The position numbers and the translations under genes are program-made. Under the pieces are notes generated by a model. The model made no database searches and was not told the DNA's origin. It saw nothing but the letters and a program-made list of their open reading frames with translations. From an uncultured Akkermansia sp. (GTDB lineage: Bacteria; Verrucomicrobiota; Verrucomicrobiia; Verrucomicrobiales; Akkermansiaceae), in the NCBI GenBank assembly GCA_900766865.1, contig CAAFXA010000358.1, positions 1 through 7,011 on the forward strand: a DNA stretch of 7,011 bases, written 5' to 3'. Shown in pieces: positions 1 through 6,936 of the stretch (the first letter of the stretch is position 1; each line of letters opens with the position of its first letter).

Positions 1-2
1 AA

Positions 3-1811
3 GACCTTTTTCCCAAGGATTTCATATATTGCCTAGGACGACCCTCTAAATATGTTGGCGCAGCTAGACTTTTTGAGGATGAAGGAGATTCAGCAGAATA
101 CGATGCGTCTGCAAACACAGTTCAGATAATCCAAGAAGAATCCGAGTTTGTAGGGGTTCTAAAGAAAATGGGTTCCAAGAAATATCAAGGTGAAAACCTG
201 CAGTTGTTTGATATCCCTGATTCTCTAAAGGAAGCCATCCGCACCTTCATCATCAGTCGGGCTATCCGCACTCTGCGTGGCGACGATCAGAAGCATTGCA
301 GTATGTTAATACATGCTACATTAGGCAAAAAGGGGCATTCGGAAATCAAAAAAAGAGTAGCGGAATACCTCAAACAAGTCATCGAGGCAATCCAAGCATA
401 TATCATGCTTAAAGAACCGCAAACAAGAGATTCTATACTCTCCTCCCTGTATGAAACATGGCTACAGCAGTTTGAAGAAAACGATATTGATGAAACGTGG
501 GAAGGGGTATGCAGAACCTTGGGTTCTGCCGAATACATGAAGCGATTCAAAATATACAAAGAAAATTCATCTGTTGACAAAAAGTTGCGCTTGGATTATT
601 CAAAAGAAAAAGGCTTAACGCCGATAGTCATAGGAGGCAATAGTCTGGCTCGAGGGCTTACTCTTGAGGGGTTGTGTACGTCCTATTTCCTCCGCGAATC
701 AAAGCAATATGATACACTAATGCAAATGGGGCGATGGTTTGGTTACAGACCAAACTATGAAGACATCTGCAGGGTATTCATCACAGAAAGACTAAAAGGC
801 TACTTCGCAGCAATTTCAAGAGCAACGGACGAACTAAAGGATTCCATAAGGCTCATGAATAGAGCAGGCAAAACTCCTTTGGAATTCGGCCTTCGCGTCA
901 GAAACAGCGTGGGCGGTCTTCTCATTACAGGAAGAAATAAAATGCGGTCAGCACAAACTCGTGTCGAGTGGCTTGATTACTCTGGGCATCTTCTGGAATC
1001 ATATGTAATACCAGCAAACAAAAAACAAACTAATGCAAACAACTCCGCATTGCATCAGTTTATTCAGACCTTGGACGAAAAATATAGCAGACGAATTCAG
1101 AACAAGGAAACAGAATTTCAGTGCGGGATAATCTGGGAAGACGTTAATTCTCAAGATGTTGAAGCTTATATCCGTTCAACGCACGAGATGGTCGTATCTC
1201 CATATATAAATAGCGAACTGCTACTTAGTTTCATACGAAATCAGAAGAACTTTGACGTCTGTCTTATCGAGGTGCAATCAGGGAAAAAAGTATGCTTACA
1301 CGATGGCTCAGAAGTTTCCGTACCTTGCCGTTTGCCCTATACCGGAGCCGATAGCTATAGATTCAAGAAAAACCATCCATTCAGTAAGAATCATGAGATG
1401 GGATACCAAAGTAAGGCAACCATCGAAACTCTCAAAGAGCAATATCGCCAACAATTGAGAGAAGAAGGCAAATCTACAGATAAAGACATAAGTGAAAACA
1501 GCATCCCGGGAAAATATTACCGAAGCATCCCAGGTCGCAAAAATCTTATGCTCATATCATTTGTCTATGTCCCCACACCTGAAGCAGCAGCAGCTTTGAA
1601 TGATGAACGAAAGCAAGAAAAAGACAAGGGAAATAAGGCGCGCACCATTCCTATCGATAAGTTCACCATTCCGACGTCTATTTTCGGTTTCAGCTTCTCT
1701 CACTCAGCGTACGCACAAAGTGATAAGACTCTATGGACGGTGAATTGCGTGAAGTTGAAGCTGGAGCAGCAAACAGCAAACGATGACGACGAAGCAGAGG
1801 ATGAATACTGA
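3..1811 (+). CDS. Z1 domain-containing protein, helicase-like ATPase (5'-partial)
   Basis: The frame is open from the left edge, so the methionine at 168 is internal and the true start lies outside the window; 602 residues are visible. The opening residues 2-14 (LFPKDFIYCLGRP) fit the usual Z1 pattern before a conserved Y-G. A conserved MLIH stretch with a downstream His lies at residues 101-112. IGGNSLARGLTLEGL (210-224, bases 630-674) resembles superfamily-2 helicase motif V, and QMGRWFGYRP (241-250, bases 723-752) resembles the arginine-finger motif VI. The Walker A and B motifs would be upstream. Z1 proteins are known from predicted restriction-modification systems with a MutL/MORC-like ATPase, where they are thought to use ATP to act on DNA. 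The C-terminus is strongly acidic (residues 589-602, rich in D and E). The gene ends 9 bp before the nuclease-like gene, consistent with an operon. The family call is firm; the biochemical role is inferred. Confidence 0.93.
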   Translation, partial: DLFPKDFIYCLGRPSKYVGAARLFEDEGDSAEYDASANTVQIIQEESEFVGVLKKMGSKKYQGENLQLFDIPDSLKEAIRTFIISRAIRTLRGDDQKHCSMLIHATLGKKGHSEIKKRVAEYLKQVIEAIQAYIMLKEPQTRDSILSSLYETWLQQFEENDIDETWEGVCRTLGSAEYMKRFKIYKENSSVDKKLRLDYSKEKGLTPIVIGGNSLARGLTLEGLCTSYFLRESKQYDTLMQMGRWFGYRPNYEDICRVFITERLKGYFAAISRATDELKDSIRLMNRAGKTPLEFGLRVRNSVGGLLITGRNKMRSAQTRVEWLDYSGHLLESYVIPANKKQTNANNSALHQFIQTLDEKYSRRIQNKETEFQCGIIWEDVNSQDVEAYIRSTHEMVVSPYINSELLLSFIRNQKNFDVCLIEVQSGKKVCLHDGSEVSVPCRLPYTGADSYRFKKNHPFSKNHEMGYQSKATIETLKEQYRQQLREEGKSTDKDISENSIPGKYYRSIPGRKNLMLISFVYVPTPEAAAALNDERKQEKDKGNKARTIPIDKFTIPTSIFGFSFSHSAYAQSDKTLWTVNCVKLKLEQQTANDDDEAEDEY

Positions 1812-1820
1812 TTTCTACTT

Positions 1821-2804
1821 ATGAACTTTTTTGATTCTCTTAATTCATGGAAAGAAATATCCCCGTCCTTACCGGGACATGGGGAAATATATCGTCGACG
1901 CATACTCGCAGACTCTCTCTACGACCATTTCATTGGAGTTGACGACGAGGGACGCTATATGTACATGCTCAAACTGTCGGACGCCCCAGAATCAGATAGA
2001 GAGCAACCATCCATCAATGGATGTTATGCAACGTTGGAACGACTTTCCAACGATTGGTATTTCTGTTTACGATTAAAAGATTCACGAGAGTGGGCAATTT
2101 TCAAGCTTGCATGCCAGGTTCTCATTCAGACTTTAGAAGACCATTTTTCCGAAAACTCGAATGATACACTTCAACAGGTCACGCGACTTTTGAAAAAATG
2201 CACCCTTTTCTTTAAAAAGCATTCATGCGGGCTCACAAGGAGCTCTGCAACAGGCCTGATAGGAGAACTATTGTTCCTAAAGAATTATGTTGTTCCCAAA
2301 GTAGGATGGGCATGCTCCTTAAATTGTTGGAAGGGACCAACAGGAGCACCTCAGGATTTTGCCGTAGATGATACCGTTGTAGAAATCAAAACTACAGGGT
2401 TGGCTGATACAAATAAAGTAACTATTTCCAACGCCGAACAATTAACCCCACTCAATGCCAAGGGGTTCTTATTTGTTCTGTCTCTCTCTTCCGGGGTTTC
2501 TCAGAAGGAAGGCGCCATCACGCTGTGCTCGCTTGTAAAGGAAATCGAAGCAGAAATGTATAATGCAACGGGAGATACCTGCTTATTACTTGTTTACCTG
2601 AATCAACTGGGATACACCCCAGATGCCGAAGAAGCCCATAGGCCATACCAGATTATAAGCGAAACGTTCTATGCATTGAGAGATAATTTTCCCAGAATCA
2701 CTCCGGAGATGCTTCCGGTCGGTATTAGTTCAATCAAATACGCGATTGATTTAAATGTTTGCCAACAATACATAACCATACCTGATTGGATTACACATGA
2801 ATAA
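1821..2804 (+). CDS. PD-(D/E)XK motif protein, DUF4420 family (predicted restriction nuclease)
   Basis: This 327-residue protein has the full layout of a DUF4420 restriction-endonuclease-fold protein. The nuclease core shows GLIGE (145-149, Glu149 on the first helix), then QDF with Asp179, then EIK (188-190) supplying Glu188 and Lys190, followed by SNAEQL (203-208), which fits the helix after the core. All expected metal-binding and catalytic residues are therefore present. The N-terminal ~140 residues (YRRRI at 25-29, DHFIGV at 35-40) and the C-terminal FPRITPEMLPVGI (290-302) also fit the family. The ATG at 1821 is chosen because the N-terminal family pattern begins directly after it, although no Shine-Dalgarno sequence precedes it. 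The gene starts 9 bp after the Z1 gene and overlaps the AIPR gene by 8 bp. The inferred role is the DNA-cleaving subunit of the system; its target is unknown. Confidence 0.92.
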   Translation: MNFFDSLNSWKEISPSLPGHGEIYRRRILADSLYDHFIGVDDEGRYMYMLKLSDAPESDREQPSINGCYATLERLSNDWYFCLRLKDSREWAIFKLACQVLIQTLEDHFSENSNDTLQQVTRLLKKCTLFFKKHSCGLTRSSATGLIGELLFLKNYVVPKVGWACSLNCWKGPTGAPQDFAVDDTVVEIKTTGLADTNKVTISNAEQLTPLNAKGFLFVLSLSSGVSQKEGAITLCSLVKEIEAEMYNATGDTCLLLVYLNQLGYTPDAEEAHRPYQIISETFYALRDNFPRITPEMLPVGISSIKYAIDLNVCQQYITIPDWITHE

Positions 2805-5382
2805 ATTAACTTTGGAAACATATTATCAGGAATGCATGAAAGAGTGGGAAGCGGAGGCCGCAGCCCAACAGACAACCGTGCCTGCATTCTTTCTTAAATA
2901 TTCCTGCGAAATACTAGACTCTATGGGATATGGCCTTGCTGATTTCCTGCCCGGTTATCACATAGTCTCCACTCATGCAGGTAATGAATATACTGTCATC
3001 GACGGCTATTGCTACGATGAAAGTGAAAACATGCTTACATTGGTGCTGTGCGATTTCTGTTACAACGATACACTGTCCAGATTAACAAAAACAGATTACG
3101 AAACGCAGGTTAAACGAATTGAAAAGTTCTATCATGATGCCAGAGCAGGAAAGTATCATAATATTGACCCGTCCCGGGAGGTATATCCTTTGATTCAACT
3201 GATTGAGAAAGGCGTAAGCAACACGCCTTCGTTCGATGAGCAAAAAGGTGTTATAAACCTACACATCATAACGAACAAACATTCACAGTTAACTCCGCTT
3301 GATGAGAAAATTCTGCCATCAGGATGTAAGCTCATCTACCGGATAAGCGATTTTGAAACAATCAGCGAAGCAAAACCCCAACCCTTGGTAATCGACTTCT
3401 CTCAATATAAAAACGAGGACTACCAATCAGGAATTCCTTTCTTGCCCGCACCATCGTCCGCAAATTCAGATTTCTACCAAGCATATCTTCTCGTACTACC
3501 GGCCGATGTCCTTGTCAAATGTTACGACACTTTCAGAGCTAGACTCTTGGAACAAAATGTACGAGTATACCTACAAAAACGAGGCAAGGTAAATCAAGGC
3601 ATACACGACACCATAAAAAAGGAGCCGCATGTTTTCTTCATCTATAACAATGGCCTTGCCATAACAGCGGAAAAAGTAATCATATCTGCTGATGGAAGAA
3701 GAATCGAACAGATTCATGGTCTGCAAGTTGTCAACGGGGGACAAACCATGGCGAGTTTGCACCACGCATGGAAAGAAGGACTCAACGTATCCGAAATCTC
3801 TCTGCAGGCAAAGCTAACCGTTGTTCCCCCGAAGATTACACGCGTAATTGTGCCGTACATTTCCAGATATTCGAATAGCCAGAATGCAATCAAGGATACT
3901 GACCAGCATAGTAACGACATTGTCCAAATACAACTGGAAAAACACGCATCCAAAATAAAGACACCTAGTAGCGTACCTACAACATGGTTCTATGAACGCA
4001 TGAGAGGCCAGTACGCGAACGCACAGCTTCACCTTTCGCAAACAGAAATTAAGGCATTTCAGCGCAAAAATCCGAAAGAGCAGCTTGTGCAGCCAACCGC
4101 CTTTGCTCAGGCTGTCATGACATTCGAGATGATGCCCTACCTAGTGGTGAGAGGCGCACAAAAAGCATATAACGGGACAGGCAATATTAAGGGGTTTTGT
4201 ACCTACGTGTCGCTTCTTTTCACAATCAACCCTGGCTACATTCTCAGCGAGGTATGGTACAAGGAAAGTATGGGAAAATTTATTCTTGTAAAGGAAGCGA
4301 AAAAAATTGTAAAGGAAGTCATTCTGAAACACAAGCCTCAGTTTAAATCCTTTGCTGCCAGTATAACCACTTATACTATTTCTTCGTTGGTCTATATTTT
4401 AGCGGAGAGATCTATGTCAATCAATTGCTTAAGAATATGGGAAAAGCAAGGCATAGATTTCAGCCTGAATAAAAACCTGCAACTTGTAGCCCGGAATATA
4501 CTGAAAATTGTTTCCAATCGACCTGATCATTCGGAATGGCTAAAAAAGTCCAGCACTTGGGACGACATCAAGCAGACAATATCAGAAGCTCAACTTGCAA
4601 TAAATAGCGAAGGAGTCTTCTACGTTCCGCATAAGCCAACACTTATTACGGAACTGGCAAAAACTCGTGATGATTACGACGAGCTGACATTCGAGCAGAA
4701 AAGAGTCATGATTGCATGTCCTGACATGTACTGGACATCTTTGGCAGAATGGATAGTACGCTCAAGTGCAACCATTTCTCCAGCACATGATAAAGTGCTA
4801 AAGAAACGCATACTCAACCATAAGCTGACTGACAAGCAGTGTCGCGATTTGTGGAATTTTGCCCAGGAGGCAAAATCTAAAGGATGGTATGAGCCTTACA
4901 GCCCCGAGCAACCTATTGAATACGATAAATTCAAACTCCACACAATTCAAGCGAATCCTATTCAGGAGTTCCTCAATGGCAACAAGTACGACATTCTCGT
5001 TCTCGAACGCTCCTGTGATTTGAAAGGCGGTAGCAATTATCTCAATGAACTGTTTAAATATAGACAAGATGTTCAGGAAAACGAGGCTCTTTTAGCAGCA
5101 CAAGGAGCGGTGGAATTAGGTGCAACCCTATCATTTTCTGTAGGAACCTTCAAGAAGGTGGTGTTCGCATACACAAGGAGGACCCAGTCCTCAGCATCAT
5201 ATCTTCCTATTGTAGAAGTATGCCTGCAGGCAGTAGCACATGAGTTTGATCAGAAAAAGATGCTGACAACGTTCTTAGGCTGCGAAAGCAATTCCCCTGA
5301 AGACCGATTGCAACAAGAAGGAATCAAAAACATAATAGAGAAAACGCTATACAATCAGGATGTTACTGTATCTGTTCAGTAA
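2797..5382 (+). CDS. AIPR family protein (abortive infection phage resistance) with extra C-terminal domain
   Basis: This 861-residue protein carries the conserved AIPR core: NVRVYL (254-259) with VNQGI (265-269), FFIYNNGLAIT (280-290), LQVVNGGQTMASL (309-321), YSNSQNAIKDTD (358-369) and WFYERMRGQY (397-406). The family is linked to phage abortive infection and predicted restriction-modification systems, but its mechanism is not established. The N-terminal region (64-88) has a VIDG...LTLVLCDF pattern recalling a degenerate nuclease-fold sheet without an evident catalytic lysine. Residues 630-700 (with W646 and W653) resemble the usual AIPR C-terminal helical region. The final ~130 residues (729-861) look like an added domain, possibly macro-like (see findings). 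The ATG at 2797 lies inside the last codons of the nuclease-like gene in another frame, suggesting translational coupling; no Shine-Dalgarno sequence is visible. A 33-bp gap leads to the methyltransferase gene. The family assignment is firm, the function is not. Confidence 0.92.
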   Translation: MNKLTLETYYQECMKEWEAEAAAQQTTVPAFFLKYSCEILDSMGYGLADFLPGYHIVSTHAGNEYTVIDGYCYDESENMLTLVLCDFCYNDTLSRLTKTDYETQVKRIEKFYHDARAGKYHNIDPSREVYPLIQLIEKGVSNTPSFDEQKGVINLHIITNKHSQLTPLDEKILPSGCKLIYRISDFETISEAKPQPLVIDFSQYKNEDYQSGIPFLPAPSSANSDFYQAYLLVLPADVLVKCYDTFRARLLEQNVRVYLQKRGKVNQGIHDTIKKEPHVFFIYNNGLAITAEKVIISADGRRIEQIHGLQVVNGGQTMASLHHAWKEGLNVSEISLQAKLTVVPPKITRVIVPYISRYSNSQNAIKDTDQHSNDIVQIQLEKHASKIKTPSSVPTTWFYERMRGQYANAQLHLSQTEIKAFQRKNPKEQLVQPTAFAQAVMTFEMMPYLVVRGAQKAYNGTGNIKGFCTYVSLLFTINPGYILSEVWYKESMGKFILVKEAKKIVKEVILKHKPQFKSFAASITTYTISSLVYILAERSMSINCLRIWEKQGIDFSLNKNLQLVARNILKIVSNRPDHSEWLKKSSTWDDIKQTISEAQLAINSEGVFYVPHKPTLITELAKTRDDYDELTFEQKRVMIACPDMYWTSLAEWIVRSSATISPAHDKVLKKRILNHKLTDKQCRDLWNFAQEAKSKGWYEPYSPEQPIEYDKFKLHTIQANPIQEFLNGNKYDILVLERSCDLKGGSNYLNELFKYRQDVQENEALLAAQGAVELGATLSFSVGTFKKVVFAYTRRTQSSASYLPIVEVCLQAVAHEFDQKKMLTTFLGCESNSPEDRLQQEGIKNIIEKTLYNQDVTVSVQ

Positions 5383-5399
5383 ATCCTTTTTCAGTAAAT
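5375..5399. repeat. 10-bp direct repeat across the AIPR stop codon
   Basis: TTCAGTAAAT occurs at 5375-5384 and again at 5390-5399, a 15-bp period. The first copy contains the AIPR stop codon (5380-5382) and the second lies in the 33-bp gap before the methyltransferase. It may be a small slippage duplication or chance; no regulatory role is evident. Confidence 0.7.
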
Positions 5400-5415
5400 A
5401 TCTCACATAAAACAT

Positions 5416-6684
5416 ATGACTCTTCGATTTCTAGATCTCTTTGCCGGTGCAGGTGGGCTTTCAGAGGGTTTTATCCAAGCAGGCTATACACCTGTTGCTC
5501 ATGTGGAGATGGACAAAGCCGCGTGCTACACTCTGCGTACGAGAGCTGTATTTCACGAATTAAACAAGACGACTGAGGGGCAACAGATATATAAAGACTA
5601 TCTGCTTGGGAAAATATCCCGAGAAAAACTCTATAGCACAGTACCGCAGCGCATTACTGATTCAGTCATTGAAGAAGTTATTGGTGCGGATACAATTGAT
5701 AATATTTTTGCTCAGATTGATAAACTTTGCGAAGGACACCCTGTTGACGTGGTTGTCGGCGGGCCGCCCTGCCAAGCTTATTCGCTTGCAGGTCGTTCCA
5801 GAAAAGGCGAATCCATCAAATCTGATGCTCGGAATTATCTCTTTGAATACTATGCCAAGTTTTTGAGGAAATATCAACCACGCTATTTTGTGTTTGAAAA
5901 TGTCACGGGACTTTATACTGCAAGAGACGTGAATAATGCCTCATTCTTTGATCAAGTTCGTGATGCGCTGGAAGATGCAGGATACGATTTATTTACAAAT
6001 GAATGCCGAGCAGAAGAATATGGAGTCCCCCAACGCCGCCGTCGAATTATCATCATTGGATGCAGACGCGGCCACGATGTATGTGCGCCTACATTGGATA
6101 GCACCGGTGAATATCCCGATACTATTTTCAATCTTTTCTCGGATTTAAAACCAATCAAGGCAGGCTCCGGCTATATCAAAGCAGATGGAAGATCCATGCC
6201 CCCCCTGAAGTGGCTTGTTGATAACGGAATTTCAGACAACACATACCCGGTTACCTATCATCAGGCGAGACCGCATAACGACCACGATCTTGAAATCTAT
6301 CGCAATGCTGTCGACATCTGGAATAAGGAAGGCCGTCGTTTCAACTATCTCAAGGACGTCCCCGATAGCGAAAAAACGCACAAAAACACGAAGGCATTCC
6401 TTGACCGTTTCAAGGTTGTCGACGGGCTATCACATGCTTCGCATACAGTGGTCGCTCATATCTGCAAGGATGGTCATTACTACATTCACCCAGACAAAGA
6501 CCAGAACCGTTCTCTGACCCCTCGGGAAGCCGCACGGCTACAGACTTTCCCTGATAACTACTTCTTCGAGACTCCGACAGGCAAAGAAAGCAGAATGTAT
6601 GCGTACAAGCAAATTGGAAACGCTGTACCTGTGCTGTTGTCCAAGCAAATAGCGTTGCAGCTGAAGCCGTATCTGGAAGAATAA
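5416..6684 (+). CDS. DNA (cytosine-5)-methyltransferase
   Basis: This enzyme transfers a methyl group from S-adenosylmethionine to carbon 5 of cytosine in a specific DNA sequence. All main C5-methyltransferase motifs are visible in 422 residues: motif I FLDLFAGAGG (5-14, cofactor binding), motif II around Glu31, motif IV GGPPCQ (115-120) with catalytic Cys119, motif VI ENV (161-163), motif VIII QRRRR (206-210), motif IX RSLTPREAARLQ (365-376) and motif X QIGNAVP (399-405). The target-recognition region is about residues 225-360; the recognised sequence cannot be read from it. A segment of about 65 residues (45-108) separates motifs II and IV and carries YKDYLLGKISREKLY. As last gene of the cassette it most likely protects host DNA from the partner nuclease. 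The ATG at 5416 places motif I right at the N-terminus as expected; no Shine-Dalgarno sequence precedes it. A separate promoter in the 33-bp gap was not recognised. It appears intact. Confidence 0.97.
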   Translation: MTLRFLDLFAGAGGLSEGFIQAGYTPVAHVEMDKAACYTLRTRAVFHELNKTTEGQQIYKDYLLGKISREKLYSTVPQRITDSVIEEVIGADTIDNIFAQIDKLCEGHPVDVVVGGPPCQAYSLAGRSRKGESIKSDARNYLFEYYAKFLRKYQPRYFVFENVTGLYTARDVNNASFFDQVRDALEDAGYDLFTNECRAEEYGVPQRRRRIIIIGCRRGHDVCAPTLDSTGEYPDTIFNLFSDLKPIKAGSGYIKADGRSMPPLKWLVDNGISDNTYPVTYHQARPHNDHDLEIYRNAVDIWNKEGRRFNYLKDVPDSEKTHKNTKAFLDRFKVVDGLSHASHTVVAHICKDGHYYIHPDKDQNRSLTPREAARLQTFPDNYFFETPTGKESRMYAYKQIGNAVPVLLSKQIALQLKPYLEE

Positions 6685-6746
6685 GCCATGGCCTGCCTCA
6701 CGCCAAAGCTGAGAAAAAAGAGCGCCCAAGGTGGCTTCTGATAAGC

Positions 6747-6770
6747 GAAGGGGGCCTGGAGCATCCCTTC
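6747..6770. repeat. Short inverted repeat (hairpin)
   Basis: GAAGGG (6747-6752) pairs with CCCTTC (6765-6770), extendable by one G-T pair, around an 10-12 base loop. It begins 63 bases after the methyltransferase stop and could help end transcription, but no T-run follows it. Confidence 0.5.
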
Positions 6771-6780
6771 CTAGGCGCAG

Positions 6781-6816
6781 GAAATGCCTCCAGCTGCTAC
6801 TGGGGAGGGGCATTTC
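6781..6816. terminator. Strong hairpin, possible terminator of the cassette
   Basis: GAAATGCC (6781-6788) pairs perfectly with GGCATTTC (6809-6816). Inside, CCAG (6790-6793) pairs with CTGG (6800-6803) around the loop CTGCTA, leaving extra G bases bulged on the right arm. The stem is strong and well placed to end the methyltransferase transcript. No T-run follows on the + strand (AATATAATGGG comes next), so a classical factor-independent terminator is not certain. Confidence 0.45.
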
Positions 6817-6844
6817 AATATAATGGGAGTTGCTATTTTAGGAC

Positions 6845-6918
6845 AATGTGAAAATTAGCGTTACTCTTATTTCATTTAAGGCGCGAAACGAAAATTAGCA
6901 GAATCCTTATTTTCGTTT
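6845..6918 (+). repeat. Two tandem copies of a palindromic unit, 40-bp period
   Basis: GAAAATTAGC occurs at 6850-6859 and 6890-6899, and CTTATTT at 6866-6872 and 6906-6912; both pairs are exactly 40 bp apart, with an unlike 6-base middle. The left copy is an imperfect palindrome (AATG...AAAT against ATTTCATT), the right copy a perfect one. Conservation extends into the loop half-sites (TTAGC and CTT), which suggests selection on sequence and not only on pairing. Confidence 0.7.
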
Positions 6919-6920
6919 CG
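6884..6920. repeat. Perfect 12-bp inverted repeat
   Basis: CGAAACGAAAAT (6884-6895) and ATTTTCGTTTCG (6909-6920) are exact reverse complements separated by 13 bases. The palindrome ends 16 bases from the stop of the - strand Fic-like gene, so it may act as that gene's terminator: on the - strand the right arm reads AATTTTCGTTTCG, T-rich within the stem. A protein-binding or recombination site is the alternative. Confidence 0.75.
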
Positions 6921-6936
6921 TCGTATGCAGGAAGGG

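Larger units (their letters stand above)
6685..6936. other. Convergent intergenic region with hairpins and repeated palindromes
   Basis: No gene is supported in these 252 bases. The first half (6685-6820) is about 59% GC by hand count, clearly above a sampled line of the cassette genes. It contains two adjacent hairpin-forming sequences. The second half is AT-rich and contains two related palindromes. The region lies between two converging genes, so termination signals for both are expected here. Confidence 0.7.

Noticed and set aside
287..580. - strand 97-codon open frame inside the Z1 gene
   Set aside because: It lies wholly opposite conserved Z1 sequence, is Cys/Ser-rich and matches no known family; a shadow frame.
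5383..5415. Separate promoter for the methyltransferase in the 33-bp gap
   Set aside because: Neither a standard -35/-10 pair nor the Bacteroidota TAnnTTTG element is visible; the gap is short enough for co-transcription.
6538..6813. - strand 91-codon open frame over the methyltransferase end
   Set aside because: It overlaps conserved motifs IX and X of the methyltransferase and has low-complexity, unfamiliar sequence; it is a shadow frame.
6819..6824. TATAAT hexamer as a -10 promoter element
   Set aside because: The position 17 bases upstream reads GCTACT, not a -35 element, and no gene follows on the + strand.
6845..6920. CRISPR-like array
   Set aside because: There are only two imperfect copies, with no unique spacer of typical length and no cas genes.
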